From a virus, in IMG/VR virus record IMGVR_UViG_3300017782_000270, positions 1 to 21,532 of that record: DNA of 21,532 bases. One strand, given 5' to 3'. This document shows positions 14,448 to 21,532 of this stretch, piece by piece. A model generated the notes under the pieces. The model was not told where the DNA came from, searched no databases, and was given only the letters and a program-made list of their open reading frames with translations. A program made the position numbers and the translations under genes. The stretch's first letter is position 1. Every line of letters begins with the position of its first letter.

Positions 14448-14476
14448 AAAAAAAAGGAGGAATAAACCTCCTCTTT
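14448..14476 (-). terminator. Intrinsic terminator after head-decoration gene
   Basis: On the minus strand AAAGAGGAGG (14476-14467), a TTTATT loop and CCTCCT (14460-14455) run into a tract of eight T (14455-14448). The stem is six perfect GC-rich pairs, extended by a G-T and A-T pairs. It lies about 30 nt after the stop of the decoration-like gene (14506). This is a textbook rho-independent terminator that closes the portal-capsid part of the transcript. Only 11 nt remain before the next start codon. Confidence 0.85.
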
Positions 14477-14505
14477 ATTCAAACAAGTAAAACAAATTAT
14501 GATAA

Positions 14506-14913
14506 TCAGATATTTTTCGGTATCTCTTTAGCAAAGCTACTCACAACGTAAGCCCCTAATATTGCGTCCCCTGAACCCGCGTCAACAATAGCGACACCTA
14601 TGTATTTTTTTCGACCCTTATATCCCGCGTAATAAGTTGTGTCATCATTAGACGATATGACCGCAAAATCTTGACTAAACCCTGTCGAAAAATCTAAATC
14701 CGTAGACGAAATATCCGTCCAAGCCGAATTGTCGTCAGACTCTTGCAACTTAACACTTATCCCGTCTGCCGTGTGTGCGCCTACTTCCAGAACAAAGCAT
14801 TGTCCTAAATAGTCGGCGACCTCAACGCCTGCAACAGATACGGAAGCGTTTTTTTGCCCGTATGTTGCCAATCTCTTATGATTAATATTTGATTTTAAAT
14901 CTTTAGCTCCCAT
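14506..14913 (-). CDS. Small capsid-adjacent decoration-like protein
   Basis: A 135-residue soluble beta-rich protein directly after the major capsid gene. The core (GVEVADYLGQCFVLEV, then GISVKLQESDDNSAWTDISST, then AGYKGRKKYIGVAIVD) resembles small capsid stabilisation or decoration proteins with a Q-x-S-D-D turn and a YxGxKxY segment. It likely sits on the capsid surface and may anchor the small beta proteins encoded next. It is the last gene before the terminator, so it should be made at a level similar to capsid protein. Confidence 0.65.
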   Translation of the reverse strand: MGAKDLKSNINHKRLATYGQKNASVSVAGVEVADYLGQCFVLEVGAHTADGISVKLQESDDNSAWTDISSTDLDFSTGFSQDFAVISSNDDTTYYAGYKGRKKYIGVAIVDAGSGDAILGAYVVSSFAKEIPKNI

Positions 14914-14923
14914 TTTTTTACTT

Positions 14924-16294
14924 TTATGCTGTTCTTAAAATTGAAAATGCGCCCTGTGCTACACTATTTGTAGACCTTGTAACCGTTGATAAAATCAAAT
15001 CAAACAATCCTGTAACTCTTAGTGCTTGCGCGTCTGTAGTAGCAAGGTTTACGCTAGCGCTATCCTCATTAGTGATAATACCCTCTTTTAATCTGTCTGC
15101 AGTCAAAGTTCTACCCGTGGCGTAAGCAACATATGAAGGATTAAAAAATGCACACGCCGTTTTTCCCGATCCGTCCACAATAGGAAAAGCCTCACTAGTT
15201 GCTATTCTGTAACCCCATAAACTACCCGCTGGTTGTAATTCGTTAGGATCTCCGTAAATATATTTACCCTGACCGTCTTTTAATTTTCTTAAAGTGAAAA
15301 TCATGTTTGGATGCATTACATAAATACCGCCTGATCTTGCACCGGGGGCTACATTCTCCTGTGGGGCTAGAAAATTATCAGCCGTTAACGCTCCAAAAGT
15401 AGCATTACCTGTAGCTGTTGCAACTCTAACATAATTAGCTGATCCGGCTAATCCTTCAAGTCCTTTTATACCATTATAGGTACTCGTTCCGTCACCATTG
15501 AAAAACGTATTGTCTTGGACATATGCGTAACCTTCTGCCAATTTATCCATTATGATAGGCATTAATCGCGCACCTACTGATTCGTCTACCTCGTTTGTCC
15601 AATCGATTATAGCTCCCCATTTTAAGGCTTTTAATTCGATTCCTCCAAGATTAAACCCTGATCCTGTAATAGCTCCCCCTTGACTTACAGCCGAAAATGC
15701 TGGTCTGCCAAGTATTTGAGGTATTTTCAAAGAACCCTGTGAAATATCCCCAAAATTAGTAGCATTAGCAGGAATAACCCCGTAAGTCTGCATAATGTCC
15801 ATTATCTGGCTAGATATTGATTGAGGTAAAAATACCCCTCCTTTAGGATCAAGCAAAGTGCTAAATGATCTCTTTTCTAACTTATCACCTTTTAAAATAT
15901 CATCATAATGGCCACCCTCTGCTAGTGATCGCTGTGCTTCTTCTCGTTCGTAAGCATTGCCAACCATGTTAGCCTGAATCAAAGAAAACGTTTTAGCATT
16001 ACGATACTCTTCTGTTTTTTTATTATCGTTCGTGACTTTTGGCTCTTGCGATCTTTTAGAAATATCTTCAATTGTCACTTTTGGAGTGTCAACGATAGAA
16101 GACTTTCTCTTTTCTTCGTCTAAAAGTTCATTTAACTCACTTCTCATATCTGAGATCTCAGAAGTTAAAGTAATAGAGCTTTGTTTTTCTTCTTCTGTCC
16201 TAGCTCTTTTCTCTTGATCAAGCTTAGACCGTAATTCCTTCAACTCTTTTTCTTTTGCCGGAATCTCTTCTTTTAAATAATTAATCCTGTTCAT
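14924..16294 (-). CDS. Major capsid protein, HK97 fold
   Basis: A 456-residue protein of the HK97-type capsid family. The N-terminal ~100 residues form a highly charged coiled coil (delta domain), which acts as an internal scaffold and is removed by the protease encoded next. The mature region probably begins around 141, where KRSFSTLLDPKGGVFLPQSI opens the HK97 core. The rest shows the expected A-domain and P-domain patterns (ALKWGAIIDWTNEVDE, GYRIATSEAFP, GLFDLILSTVTRSTNS). No separate scaffold gene is seen, as expected when a delta domain is present. Confidence 0.93.
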   Translation of the reverse strand: MNRINYLKEEIPAKEKELKELRSKLDQEKRARTEEEKQSSITLTSEISDMRSELNELLDEEKRKSSIVDTPKVTIEDISKRSQEPKVTNDNKKTEEYRNAKTFSLIQANMVGNAYEREEAQRSLAEGGHYDDILKGDKLEKRSFSTLLDPKGGVFLPQSISSQIMDIMQTYGVIPANATNFGDISQGSLKIPQILGRPAFSAVSQGGAITGSGFNLGGIELKALKWGAIIDWTNEVDESVGARLMPIIMDKLAEGYAYVQDNTFFNGDGTSTYNGIKGLEGLAGSANYVRVATATGNATFGALTADNFLAPQENVAPGARSGGIYVMHPNMIFTLRKLKDGQGKYIYGDPNELQPAGSLWGYRIATSEAFPIVDGSGKTACAFFNPSYVAYATGRTLTADRLKEGIITNEDSASVNLATTDAQALRVTGLFDLILSTVTRSTNSVAQGAFSILRTA

Positions 16295-16304
16295 TTATTT
16301 TAAT

Positions 16305-16925
16305 TTATAACCCTAAATTCATTAGTAATTGATCAAACTCGTATTGATCGTTTAAGTACTCTTTTTCGTTTTTATTATCCTTGATATTGTTTAATGATCT
16401 AGCCGCAACGCTTGTGTCTTGATATGCTGGATAAGTAACAGGCGAAACATCATATAGCCTTTCAACCTCAGTTATATTTCTTACATCTTTTTCTAATCCA
16501 TTTTCATCACTAGCGTAAGTCCACTCTTCTTTTTTAATTTTAAAAGCAAAAGAACTTTTAGTTACATCGCCACTTCTGATAGCGTCTTGTAAATCTTTAG
16601 CATATGTCCTGTCTGGCGTGTTGTATCTATAACCCAAATCTCCTGATTCAGTAAGAAACAATTCTAAAGTCCCCTGTCCGTTATTTGATCTAGCCAAAGG
16701 ATAGTTTGGATCATGATTAAATAAAGCAACTACATCATCGCGTAATACATTATCAAAAGCGCCTCTCGATATCCTTTCCTCAAACCAACCTAAATCAGTA
16801 CTCTTTTCAACAACAGCCGCAACGCCTTGAATGGTATTACTATCATCATCGCTCCTAAACTCAATGTTAGGAGTGATAAAACGCCTTTCAGCGCCATCTA
16901 TCCCTTTTATATAATCCTTATTCAT
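16305..16925 (-). CDS. Prohead protease (HK97 gp4-like, S78 family)
   Basis: A 206-residue serine protease that cleaves the capsid delta domain during head maturation. The conserved segments are visible: GVAAVVEKSTDLGWFEERISRGAF, the catalytic His region NHDPNYPLAR (H71), the catalytic Ser region VTKSSFAF (S124-S125), and the C-terminal block DVSPVTYPAYQDT. It lies between portal and capsid, its usual place, and its ATG overlaps the portal stop (ATGA). Confidence 0.92.
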   Translation of the reverse strand: MNKDYIKGIDGAERRFITPNIEFRSDDDSNTIQGVAAVVEKSTDLGWFEERISRGAFDNVLRDDVVALFNHDPNYPLARSNNGQGTLELFLTESGDLGYRYNTPDRTYAKDLQDAIRSGDVTKSSFAFKIKKEEWTYASDENGLEKDVRNITEVERLYDVSPVTYPAYQDTSVAARSLNNIKDNKNEKEYLNDQYEFDQLLMNLGL

Positions 16926-18271
16926 TGTTTTGAATAACCGTTTATTTTATATTTCTTTAAAATACCCTCAATTTCTTGCTTTGCCCTTTGCTCTGTTTCA
17001 ATTGATGATCCTATGCTTTCAATGTCAACCATAGCCCCCTGAACAAGGTAATTTTCACCAATGCCCGTGTTACCTTTTGAGTCTTTTTGTTTTGGTCGGT
17101 CGTCTAAGGCTCGCCATTCGTCTGCGTTTATTATTCCGCTTGTTCGCTGCGCCTGTAGATAGGCTGTTTGAGCTTGAATATCTCCTCGGAGTAGTCCGTG
17201 CATGTTAAACTTAACGTATTGAGGTGATTTGCTTTGTTTGTTTCTTTCTGAAAAAAGCTTTTCGTTAAATTCCTGCTCCAAGCATGTCAAAATAGGCTGT
17301 AATGTAAATTTTACATGATTTAAAGCTTGTTGCTCAGCGTTTGAATAGTTTGAATTCTTGTGGTTTGACAACATTGAAGGTTGTATTCTCCAAAGCCCAA
17401 TAGTCTGCGTGTCTGTCCACTCGGTTAAAGAAACAATCTCCGAAGCTTCCGGCGAAATCATTAATTGTTCGTATTTCACACCACCTTTTAAAAATGGCGT
17501 TCCGCTTATGTTGTCACCGCGAACCGCGGCATTCCAAGCTACTTTAATGTCATTTTCTTGTTCGCTTGTTGCATTTTCAGCGTATAAATAGCCCGGTATC
17601 TTGGTATTTGTTGTACGTCCTGCGTACTGATCTTGCTTTTTCTTTAATCCAATGAGATTCGCGTTGTATTCTATCTTTGATATGCCTTTTACTTCATCTA
17701 AAACAAATGATCTATAATGGATAATATCCCTAGCTGCAATCATCCATTTACCACCGTCAACTTGATAAAATAAGTCTCCTTCAATTATTTTAGGCTCAAC
17801 CCTCCAAGGGGCTAATCTGACTAGCTCTGTAGGTTCGTTTCTTTCATTTCTAAAAATATAAGCGTAACTATTCCCCCATCCTTCACCAAAAAAAACCATC
17901 CCATACATGAATTGCCAAGCGTTTTCATACCGGTTCGGTTTTTTGTTTAATAATTTGGTTATGTTGTTGGTTATTACCTCTTTTCCATCTTCTGTTTTTT
18001 GCCTTACCTGACAAGGTAAAGTTGCAGTATCTTGACTTAAAATATTTAAGCAACCCCATACAGTACCCATTTTAGATCCAAGCTCTGAGGTTACATTAAT
18101 ATCCGTGTCGTTTTCTGTATTACCAGAAAACCAATCGTTAAAAGATGAATATCCACCCTCACCGAAATTGAAAGATTGCCCCCTTTTCTCAGACCCTCTA
18201 AACGCTTCTATTGCGCTTACTGATCTTAATAAAAGTCTACTGATAAAAGAAGGTTTATTAGAATTGCTCAA
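16922..18271 (-). CDS. Portal protein, HK97 family
   Basis: A 449-residue portal forming the dodecameric ring through which DNA enters and leaves. It has the usual layout: an N-terminal region before GTVWGCLNILSQDTATLP (about 69-86), the NAWQFMYGMVFFGEGWGNSYAYI wing segment, the LAPWRVEP strand, and the clip and crown helices ending in a Lys-rich tail. Its start is TTG at 18271. An in-frame TAA lies just upstream and the next internal Met comes only at about residue 68, so the rare TTG start is the best choice. The 106-nt gap upstream of it holds no convincing gene. Confidence 0.92.
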   Translation of the reverse strand: MSNSNKPSFISRLLLRSVSAIEAFRGSEKRGQSFNFGEGGYSSFNDWFSGNTENDTDINVTSELGSKMGTVWGCLNILSQDTATLPCQVRQKTEDGKEVITNNITKLLNKKPNRYENAWQFMYGMVFFGEGWGNSYAYIFRNERNEPTELVRLAPWRVEPKIIEGDLFYQVDGGKWMIAARDIIHYRSFVLDEVKGISKIEYNANLIGLKKKQDQYAGRTTNTKIPGYLYAENATSEQENDIKVAWNAAVRGDNISGTPFLKGGVKYEQLMISPEASEIVSLTEWTDTQTIGLWRIQPSMLSNHKNSNYSNAEQQALNHVKFTLQPILTCLEQEFNEKLFSERNKQSKSPQYVKFNMHGLLRGDIQAQTAYLQAQRTSGIINADEWRALDDRPKQKDSKGNTGIGENYLVQGAMVDIESIGSSIETEQRAKQEIEGILKKYKINGYSKQ

Positions 18272-18377
18272 AAATATTTCTATTTATTAAAGCAATAGTA
18301 TTGTTATTTCATTTTAAATTATGTAAACATTGTTGTAAAAGATCTACCAAACACCTTTTGCATGTTTTTTGCCTTAA

Positions 18378-18746
18378 TTATTGTGCGTAATTTGGCTTTA
18401 CTGGTTTATGTTTTTCAATCATTTTATATTTAATCCTTAAAGTCTCCTCAATTGTATCGTCTTGTTTCCATCTCTTTGAGCAAAACCATAAAACATCATC
18501 AAATAACATATCTTTATCTCTAAGATGCTCTATTAACCTTCTTCTTATGCTTTTACTCATTCCTATATAAACCAATTGATCTTTATAAAAAAGATGGTAT
18601 ATACCCAATTTATCTGGTATAATCTCTTTTCCAAACAGATAATATACCTGATCTAGATTAAACGGAACTCCAATAACATTACCATCTACAATAAAAGGAT
18701 TTGATTTACTTATTCCTTTCAATAATTCTTTTCCTATATATTCCAT
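18378..18746 (-). CDS. GIY-YIG endonuclease, free-standing
   Basis: A 122-residue protein with GIY at 48-50 and YIG at 60-62, a basic stretch (KSIRRRLIEH, about 65-74), Glu at 100-101 in IEETLRIKYK, and the family-typical N-terminal-to-tail ending HKPVKPNYAQ. These are the catalytic residues of GIY-YIG nucleases. It has no extra DNA-binding domain, and no intron or intein is seen around it, so it is a free-standing gene between terminase and portal. It may be a homing-type nuclease that spreads itself, or a nuclease acting on packaging or host DNA. Confidence 0.82.
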   Translation of the reverse strand: MEYIGKELLKGISKSNPFIVDGNVIGVPFNLDQVYYLFGKEIIPDKLGIYHLFYKDQLVYIGMSKSIRRRLIEHLRDKDMLFDDVLWFCSKRWKQDDTIEETLRIKYKMIEKHKPVKPNYAQ

Positions 18747-18772
18747 TCTTATCCTTCATGTGTTCATAATAA

Positions 18773-19144
18773 TTAAAAACCTTCCTTCAAATCTTTGCAA
18801 TACCCAAAAGCGTCTTCATAATTTTCAAATTCAAAAACAGCAAAATTAACATCATAATCTGTATTTCCATCTAAGTGACTTTCGCAGAAGTCGGCAATAT
18901 CATCCCATTTGTGACTAACTAGAAAAGTTCTTTGTTCATTTCTTAAATATTCATCTGACAAGCCTCTAAAATTTTCAAAACAAACAAATACGCTTTTTTC
19001 TAAATCCTTTTTTTCAAACCAGTGAAAAAAAAGCTCTTGAGCATCATTTACGAGTTCGTTTTTAAGAACGTTTTTAAACGAATAAGTAGGTAGAATGTTG
19101 ACTGTTTGTTTTTTATTGTATAATGTTAATTCTATTGTAATCAT
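18773..19144 (-). CDS. Acidic protein of unknown function
   Basis: A 123-residue acidic protein. The first 60 residues begin like a small beta protein (MITIELTLYNKKQTVNI), and the second half is Asp/Glu-rich with a C-terminal helix (YEDAFGYCKDLKEGF). I do not recognise a family. Its acidic composition would fit a regulator, a packaging accessory or a DNA-mimic anti-host protein, but nothing in the sequence decides. It lies in a run of small genes between terminase and portal and is separated from its neighbours by 10 and 26 nt. Confidence 0.55.
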   Translation of the reverse strand: MITIELTLYNKKQTVNILPTYSFKNVLKNELVNDAQELFFHWFEKKDLEKSVFVCFENFRGLSDEYLRNEQRTFLVSHKWDDIADFCESHLDGNTDYDVNFAVFEFENYEDAFGYCKDLKEGF

Positions 19145-19154
19145 AATTTTTATT

Positions 19155-19343
19155 TTAACTCAACATGTTTTTATAATATCTATTCTTTGCGCTTCTAAAG
19201 CTTATGAAATCGCAATGAGGCTCTTTTATTCCTGTGTTTTCTCTAAATTTATTTACTGCGTCATGATATCGTAGAACTTCCGTTTTTTCTCTAGAATCTT
19301 CAAATAATTCAAGAATTAATTCAAATGATGTTTTTAGCTCCAT
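19155..19343 (-). CDS. Small helical protein of unknown function
   Basis: A 62-residue protein, mostly helical, with two charged helices (ELKTSFELILELFEDSREKTEVLRYHDAVNKF described by pattern, and FRSAKNRYYKNM). Its ATG overlaps the terminase stop (TAATG), which suggests translational coupling to terminase. Position and size would allow a packaging accessory role, but it does not show a recognisable small-terminase helix-turn-helix. Confidence 0.5.
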   Translation of the reverse strand: MELKTSFELILELFEDSREKTEVLRYHDAVNKFRENTGIKEPHCDFISFRSAKNRYYKNMLS

Positions 19344-21046
19344 TAGTTTAATATTGTTATGCCTATATCAGATGTTTTTTCATCCTGCTCTCGGTGATTT
19401 CTTTCTGTTTCTGCCGTTAAATATGCTGAGACAATATCTATTTTGTTGTGACCTCCTTCTTTTGTGGGAAAGTAATCTCCTTGGTCGCCAATCTTCATAA
19501 CGACGTTTGAAAAATGCCATCTTGTCACCGGATTTTTAAAGAAGTGATACTGTTTTTTTTCCAAAGCTGCCTCTGCTGTTACGACTGCCGGACTTAATTT
19601 GTAACCCTGTGCGGTTGGTGTACAAATCTCCTCATAGCCAGCCTTTGCAATCGTGGTTATCACTCCTGAATAAGCATATTTAACGTCAAAGCCAACACCC
19701 TTAACGTTTACTTTCTTCATAAATTCTAAGGCTTTATCAGAAACAATATCATGATCAATTACGTTTCCCGGATGAACTATTAGCCATCCCTCCTCATTCC
19801 ATTTTCTATAATCAACATGATCTTCTGTACTGTTTAGTTTGTCCTCTGGTATATGTGACTGAACATAATAAGCATGTACCCCCTTTTTAATGTTTGGAAA
19901 CAAATAACCAATCGCTGTTATATCTTTAGCCTTAGATAAATCAATGCCCGTATAACACTCTTTCCCCAATAAATCATCATAACTTATATCGTGTTCGTTT
20001 TCGTTAATCACCCTACTGTCAACCCATGTCACAGCCGAATCAACCCACACGCCACAATTTTTAATTTTAACAGATGCCATTGTTGCACCTCCTTTATTTT
20101 TAGCGTCTTTAATTCTATCATCTAGATAGCTACGCATTGTCTTAGAGTAAGGAAGCATCGGATTTGCTTTTTCGTAAAATTCTGGATTATCCCAGTCTTC
20201 CTCCTTATCTTGCTCGTATAGTAAGGCTAGAAACCTGTCATTATCTATTACTCCATCGAGAATTTTTATTGATTCCTCTCTAAATACTGTATACAGAGGC
20301 CAGTTTTTATGGACGCCTGGGCTACTAATAATCAAACCCAAAGGGTTCATTCTAGCCCCCTGCCCTGACTTCATTGTTTCAATAAGCAAAAGGTGTTCTG
20401 TCTCATGTAGTTCATCGATTACGTACATTGAAGGGTTACCGCCATCACCCGGATCTTTGGGCATTGCTTCAATTTTACCTTCTTTTTCAACATCTTTTAG
20501 AAATATTTTATTTGCCTCCCCTCCGTGGTATCTTATGTGTAAGCTATTATTTAAGAGTTCTTGAAGGACTGGACTTTTTTCTATTAATCTTCCTGTTTGT
20601 CTAGTGCAGATTAAAGCCTGTTCTCTACTGTTTGCCCCTTGCATAATCATTGGAAAGTCGTCTAGACCGGCTATTAATTCATATAAAGATATTGCTGCGG
20701 CATAAAACGTTTTTGCGTTTTTTCTAGCAACTTGTAAAAGCATTTCTTTAAATCTTCTTTCACCAGATTCTTTGTAATAAAATCCGTAAATCTGTTGAAG
20801 CCAAAAGGCATGCGGCAAAGGTAACTTTACAGGCTTCTTTAATTCAGGTACATAAATTATCTTTTCAAACCAAAAAGTTATTTTTTCAACTTCAATAAGG
20901 TTGAAAATTAAATCATCTCTAGTAAGGTCGTGCTGAAATCTTTTGCATGCTTTTTTTATAAACTCACATGATATTATTTTACCATCTATTACTTTTTGTG
21001 AATAAATAAATGATTTTGTTTGTTTTACTTGTTTTGATATTTCCAT
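19343..21046 (-). CDS. terL: Terminase large subunit (HK97-type, Terminase_1)
   Basis: A 567-residue packaging motor and nuclease. The ATPase half has an adenine/Q-like region near the start, a Walker A-like QVARKNAKT (105-113) and Walker B MYVIDE (207-212, with D211 and E212). The nuclease half has the acidic residues expected for an RNase H-like fold: D369 (GIDLSKAKD), D454 (GFDVKYA) and D547 (NKIDIVSAYL). Length and order are typical of the Terminase_1 family. It lies just after the HNH gene (5-nt gap), consistent with a cos-type packaging set, and its stop overlaps the next small gene. No small terminase is seen beside it. Confidence 0.95.
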   Translation of the reverse strand: MEISKQVKQTKSFIYSQKVIDGKIISCEFIKKACKRFQHDLTRDDLIFNLIEVEKITFWFEKIIYVPELKKPVKLPLPHAFWLQQIYGFYYKESGERRFKEMLLQVARKNAKTFYAAAISLYELIAGLDDFPMIMQGANSREQALICTRQTGRLIEKSPVLQELLNNSLHIRYHGGEANKIFLKDVEKEGKIEAMPKDPGDGGNPSMYVIDELHETEHLLLIETMKSGQGARMNPLGLIISSPGVHKNWPLYTVFREESIKILDGVIDNDRFLALLYEQDKEEDWDNPEFYEKANPMLPYSKTMRSYLDDRIKDAKNKGGATMASVKIKNCGVWVDSAVTWVDSRVINENEHDISYDDLLGKECYTGIDLSKAKDITAIGYLFPNIKKGVHAYYVQSHIPEDKLNSTEDHVDYRKWNEEGWLIVHPGNVIDHDIVSDKALEFMKKVNVKGVGFDVKYAYSGVITTIAKAGYEEICTPTAQGYKLSPAVVTAEAALEKKQYHFFKNPVTRWHFSNVVMKIGDQGDYFPTKEGGHNKIDIVSAYLTAETERNHREQDEKTSDIGITILN

Positions 21047-21051
21047 CTAAA

Positions 21052-21426
21052 TCATAAATATAGTTTTTTTTCTTTCGCTGATTTTACATCATGGTATTTT
21101 TTAGAGACAAACCAAAGGTTTTCTATAATATCATGGCCGTATAGTCTAACCTTTTTTTTCAAATCTAAGAAATCATTATTATCGTAATTATTCGGCTTAA
21201 TTGCCGCTTCAATATTTTTTAATCTTCTTGGGATTATATGATCGACAACCGCATATTTTCCAGCTAATTGTATTACGCCTTTTTCAATCAACAATCCCTG
21301 ACAAATACCTTTATCTCTTATTTTAACCAAATATCTTTTATGCTTCCAATCTTTGCTTTGATAATATTTGTCATTACCCCTATGGCTTTGTTTTTTGACG
21401 ACTTTCTTAAATCCTATCCTTACCAT
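21052..21426 (-). CDS. HNH endonuclease-like packaging protein
   Basis: A 124-residue basic protein directly upstream of terminase. It has the HNH core: YYQSKDWKHKRYLVKIRDKG, VVDHIIPRR (D62-H63), ENLW (N103) and KKYHDVKSAKEKK (H112). HNH proteins in this position assist cohesive-end cleavage by the terminase in many HK97-like phages. Canonical members use paired CxxC motifs to hold a structural zinc; here only one Cys (C42, in GICQGLL) remains, so the zinc site looks degenerate. The ATG at 21426 is preceded by an A-rich leader and not by a Shine-Dalgarno. The inverted repeat arm ends about 30 nt upstream, so expression could start in it. Confidence 0.85.
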   Translation of the reverse strand: MVRIGFKKVVKKQSHRGNDKYYQSKDWKHKRYLVKIRDKGICQGLLIEKGVIQLAGKYAVVDHIIPRRLKNIEAAIKPNNYDNNDFLDLKKKVRLYGHDIIENLWFVSKKYHDVKSAKEKKLYL

Positions 21427-21449
21427 TGTTTAATTTATATTTAATTCAA

Positions 21450-21497
21450 TCATAATTTTTCATATTTAAGAGTATAACTAATTGATATTGAGGTCAT
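21450..21497 (-). pseudogene. Truncated copy of the terminal-repeat ORF start (15 codons)
   Basis: On the minus strand the right repeat arm reads MTSISISYTLKYEKL and then stops at TGA (21452-21450). The first 13 codons parallel the left gene, MALISISYTLKYE. The frame is open back to the window edge. All four repeat mismatches change codons (including Ile/Arg, Ala/Thr and Leu/Ser), so there is no sign of protein-level selection on the arm. It may be a duplicate 5' end left by an inversion or duplication, or a short leader peptide before the HNH/terminase operon. Confidence 0.55.
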
Positions 21498-21532
21498 TCG
21501 TCCTGTGTAAAGTGGTTTATAGGAGGTTGTTA
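21458..21532. repeat. Right terminal inverted repeat (75 bp)
   Basis: This is the reverse-complement counterpart of bases 1-75, with 71 of 75 identical. It lies about 31 nt upstream of the HNH gene start, so the repeat arm occupies the leader of the packaging operon. Inward from the arm there is no clear Bacteroidota promoter (no TAnnTTTG), so the promoter, if within reach, is not obvious. The arm ends with TTTATAGGAGGTTGTTA pointing out of the window. Confidence 0.93.

Noticed and set aside
17358-17591. Plus-strand ORF of 77 codons in the portal gene
   Set aside because: Fully inside the portal gene, no motif; an antisense shadow.
18272-18377. Promoter or tRNA between GIY-YIG and portal
   Set aside because: A TTTG and some AT-rich blocks occur, but spacing does not fit the Bacteroidota promoter, and no tRNA fold is apparent.
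1-21532. Complete protein-primed linear phage genome
   Set aside because: The terminal repeats suggest it, but there is no protein-primed DNA polymerase or terminal protein gene and the packaging genes are of the terminase type.
1-21532. Mu-like or Tn7-like transposable element
   Set aside because: No transposase is encoded and the ends do not begin with the TG/CA typical of such elements.
1-21532. CRISPR array, rRNA or tRNA gene
   Set aside because: No spaced direct repeats or recognisable RNA gene structure were seen on either strand.

Overview
This window looks like the late (packaging, head, tail and lysis) half of a tailed phage or prophage of the HK97/siphovirus type. The likely host is a low-GC Bacteroidota, probably a flavobacterium. 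The host inference rests on AT-rich DNA, A-rich start regions that mostly lack Shine-Dalgarno sequences (16294, 14913, 10116 and 21426 are examples), a DUF5675-type protein, a SprB-like repeat in a tail protein and a small NUMOD4-like Cys protein. All calls come from reading the sequence; no database search was run.

The layout is almost entirely one minus-strand gene train, read from right to left. The packaging end has an HNH protein (21426-21052), the terminase large subunit (21046-19343), two unknown small genes and a free-standing GIY-YIG nuclease. The head module has portal, prohead protease and major capsid protein, then a small decoration-like protein followed by an intrinsic terminator (14476-14448). 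Next come small beta-rich and LamG-like proteins that may decorate the head (14436-12097), a membrane-like protein, and the connector set: gp6-like adaptor, head closure and tail terminator. The tail module has the tube protein, a G/GT tail assembly chaperone pair joined by a programmed -1 frameshift, a gp10-like protein, tape measure, a 979-residue tail protein and a tail fibre. The left end has small membrane proteins, the DUF5675 protein and a holin-like protein, a plausible lysis cassette. The only plus-strand gene is a small Cys-rich ORF at 36-260. It converges on the holin-like gene and overlaps it tail to tail by 17 nt.

The most unusual feature is that the window starts and ends with the same 75-bp sequence in inverted orientation (71 of 75 identical, in two perfect 32-bp blocks). 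Both arms carry the same inward-reading start region. On the left it opens a 74-codon gene; on the right it stops after 15 codons, just upstream of the HNH/terminase operon. No replication, integration or regulatory genes and no small terminase lie between the arms. The segment is therefore either a cassette of a larger genome bounded by inverted repeats (invertible, mobile or segmental) or an incomplete assembly ending in repeats. A self-sufficient linear phage is less likely. The other standout is a textbook frameshift element at 9350-9285: an A-AAA-AAG slippery site, a 5-nt spacer and a 10-bp stem whose loop begins with the zero-frame stop.
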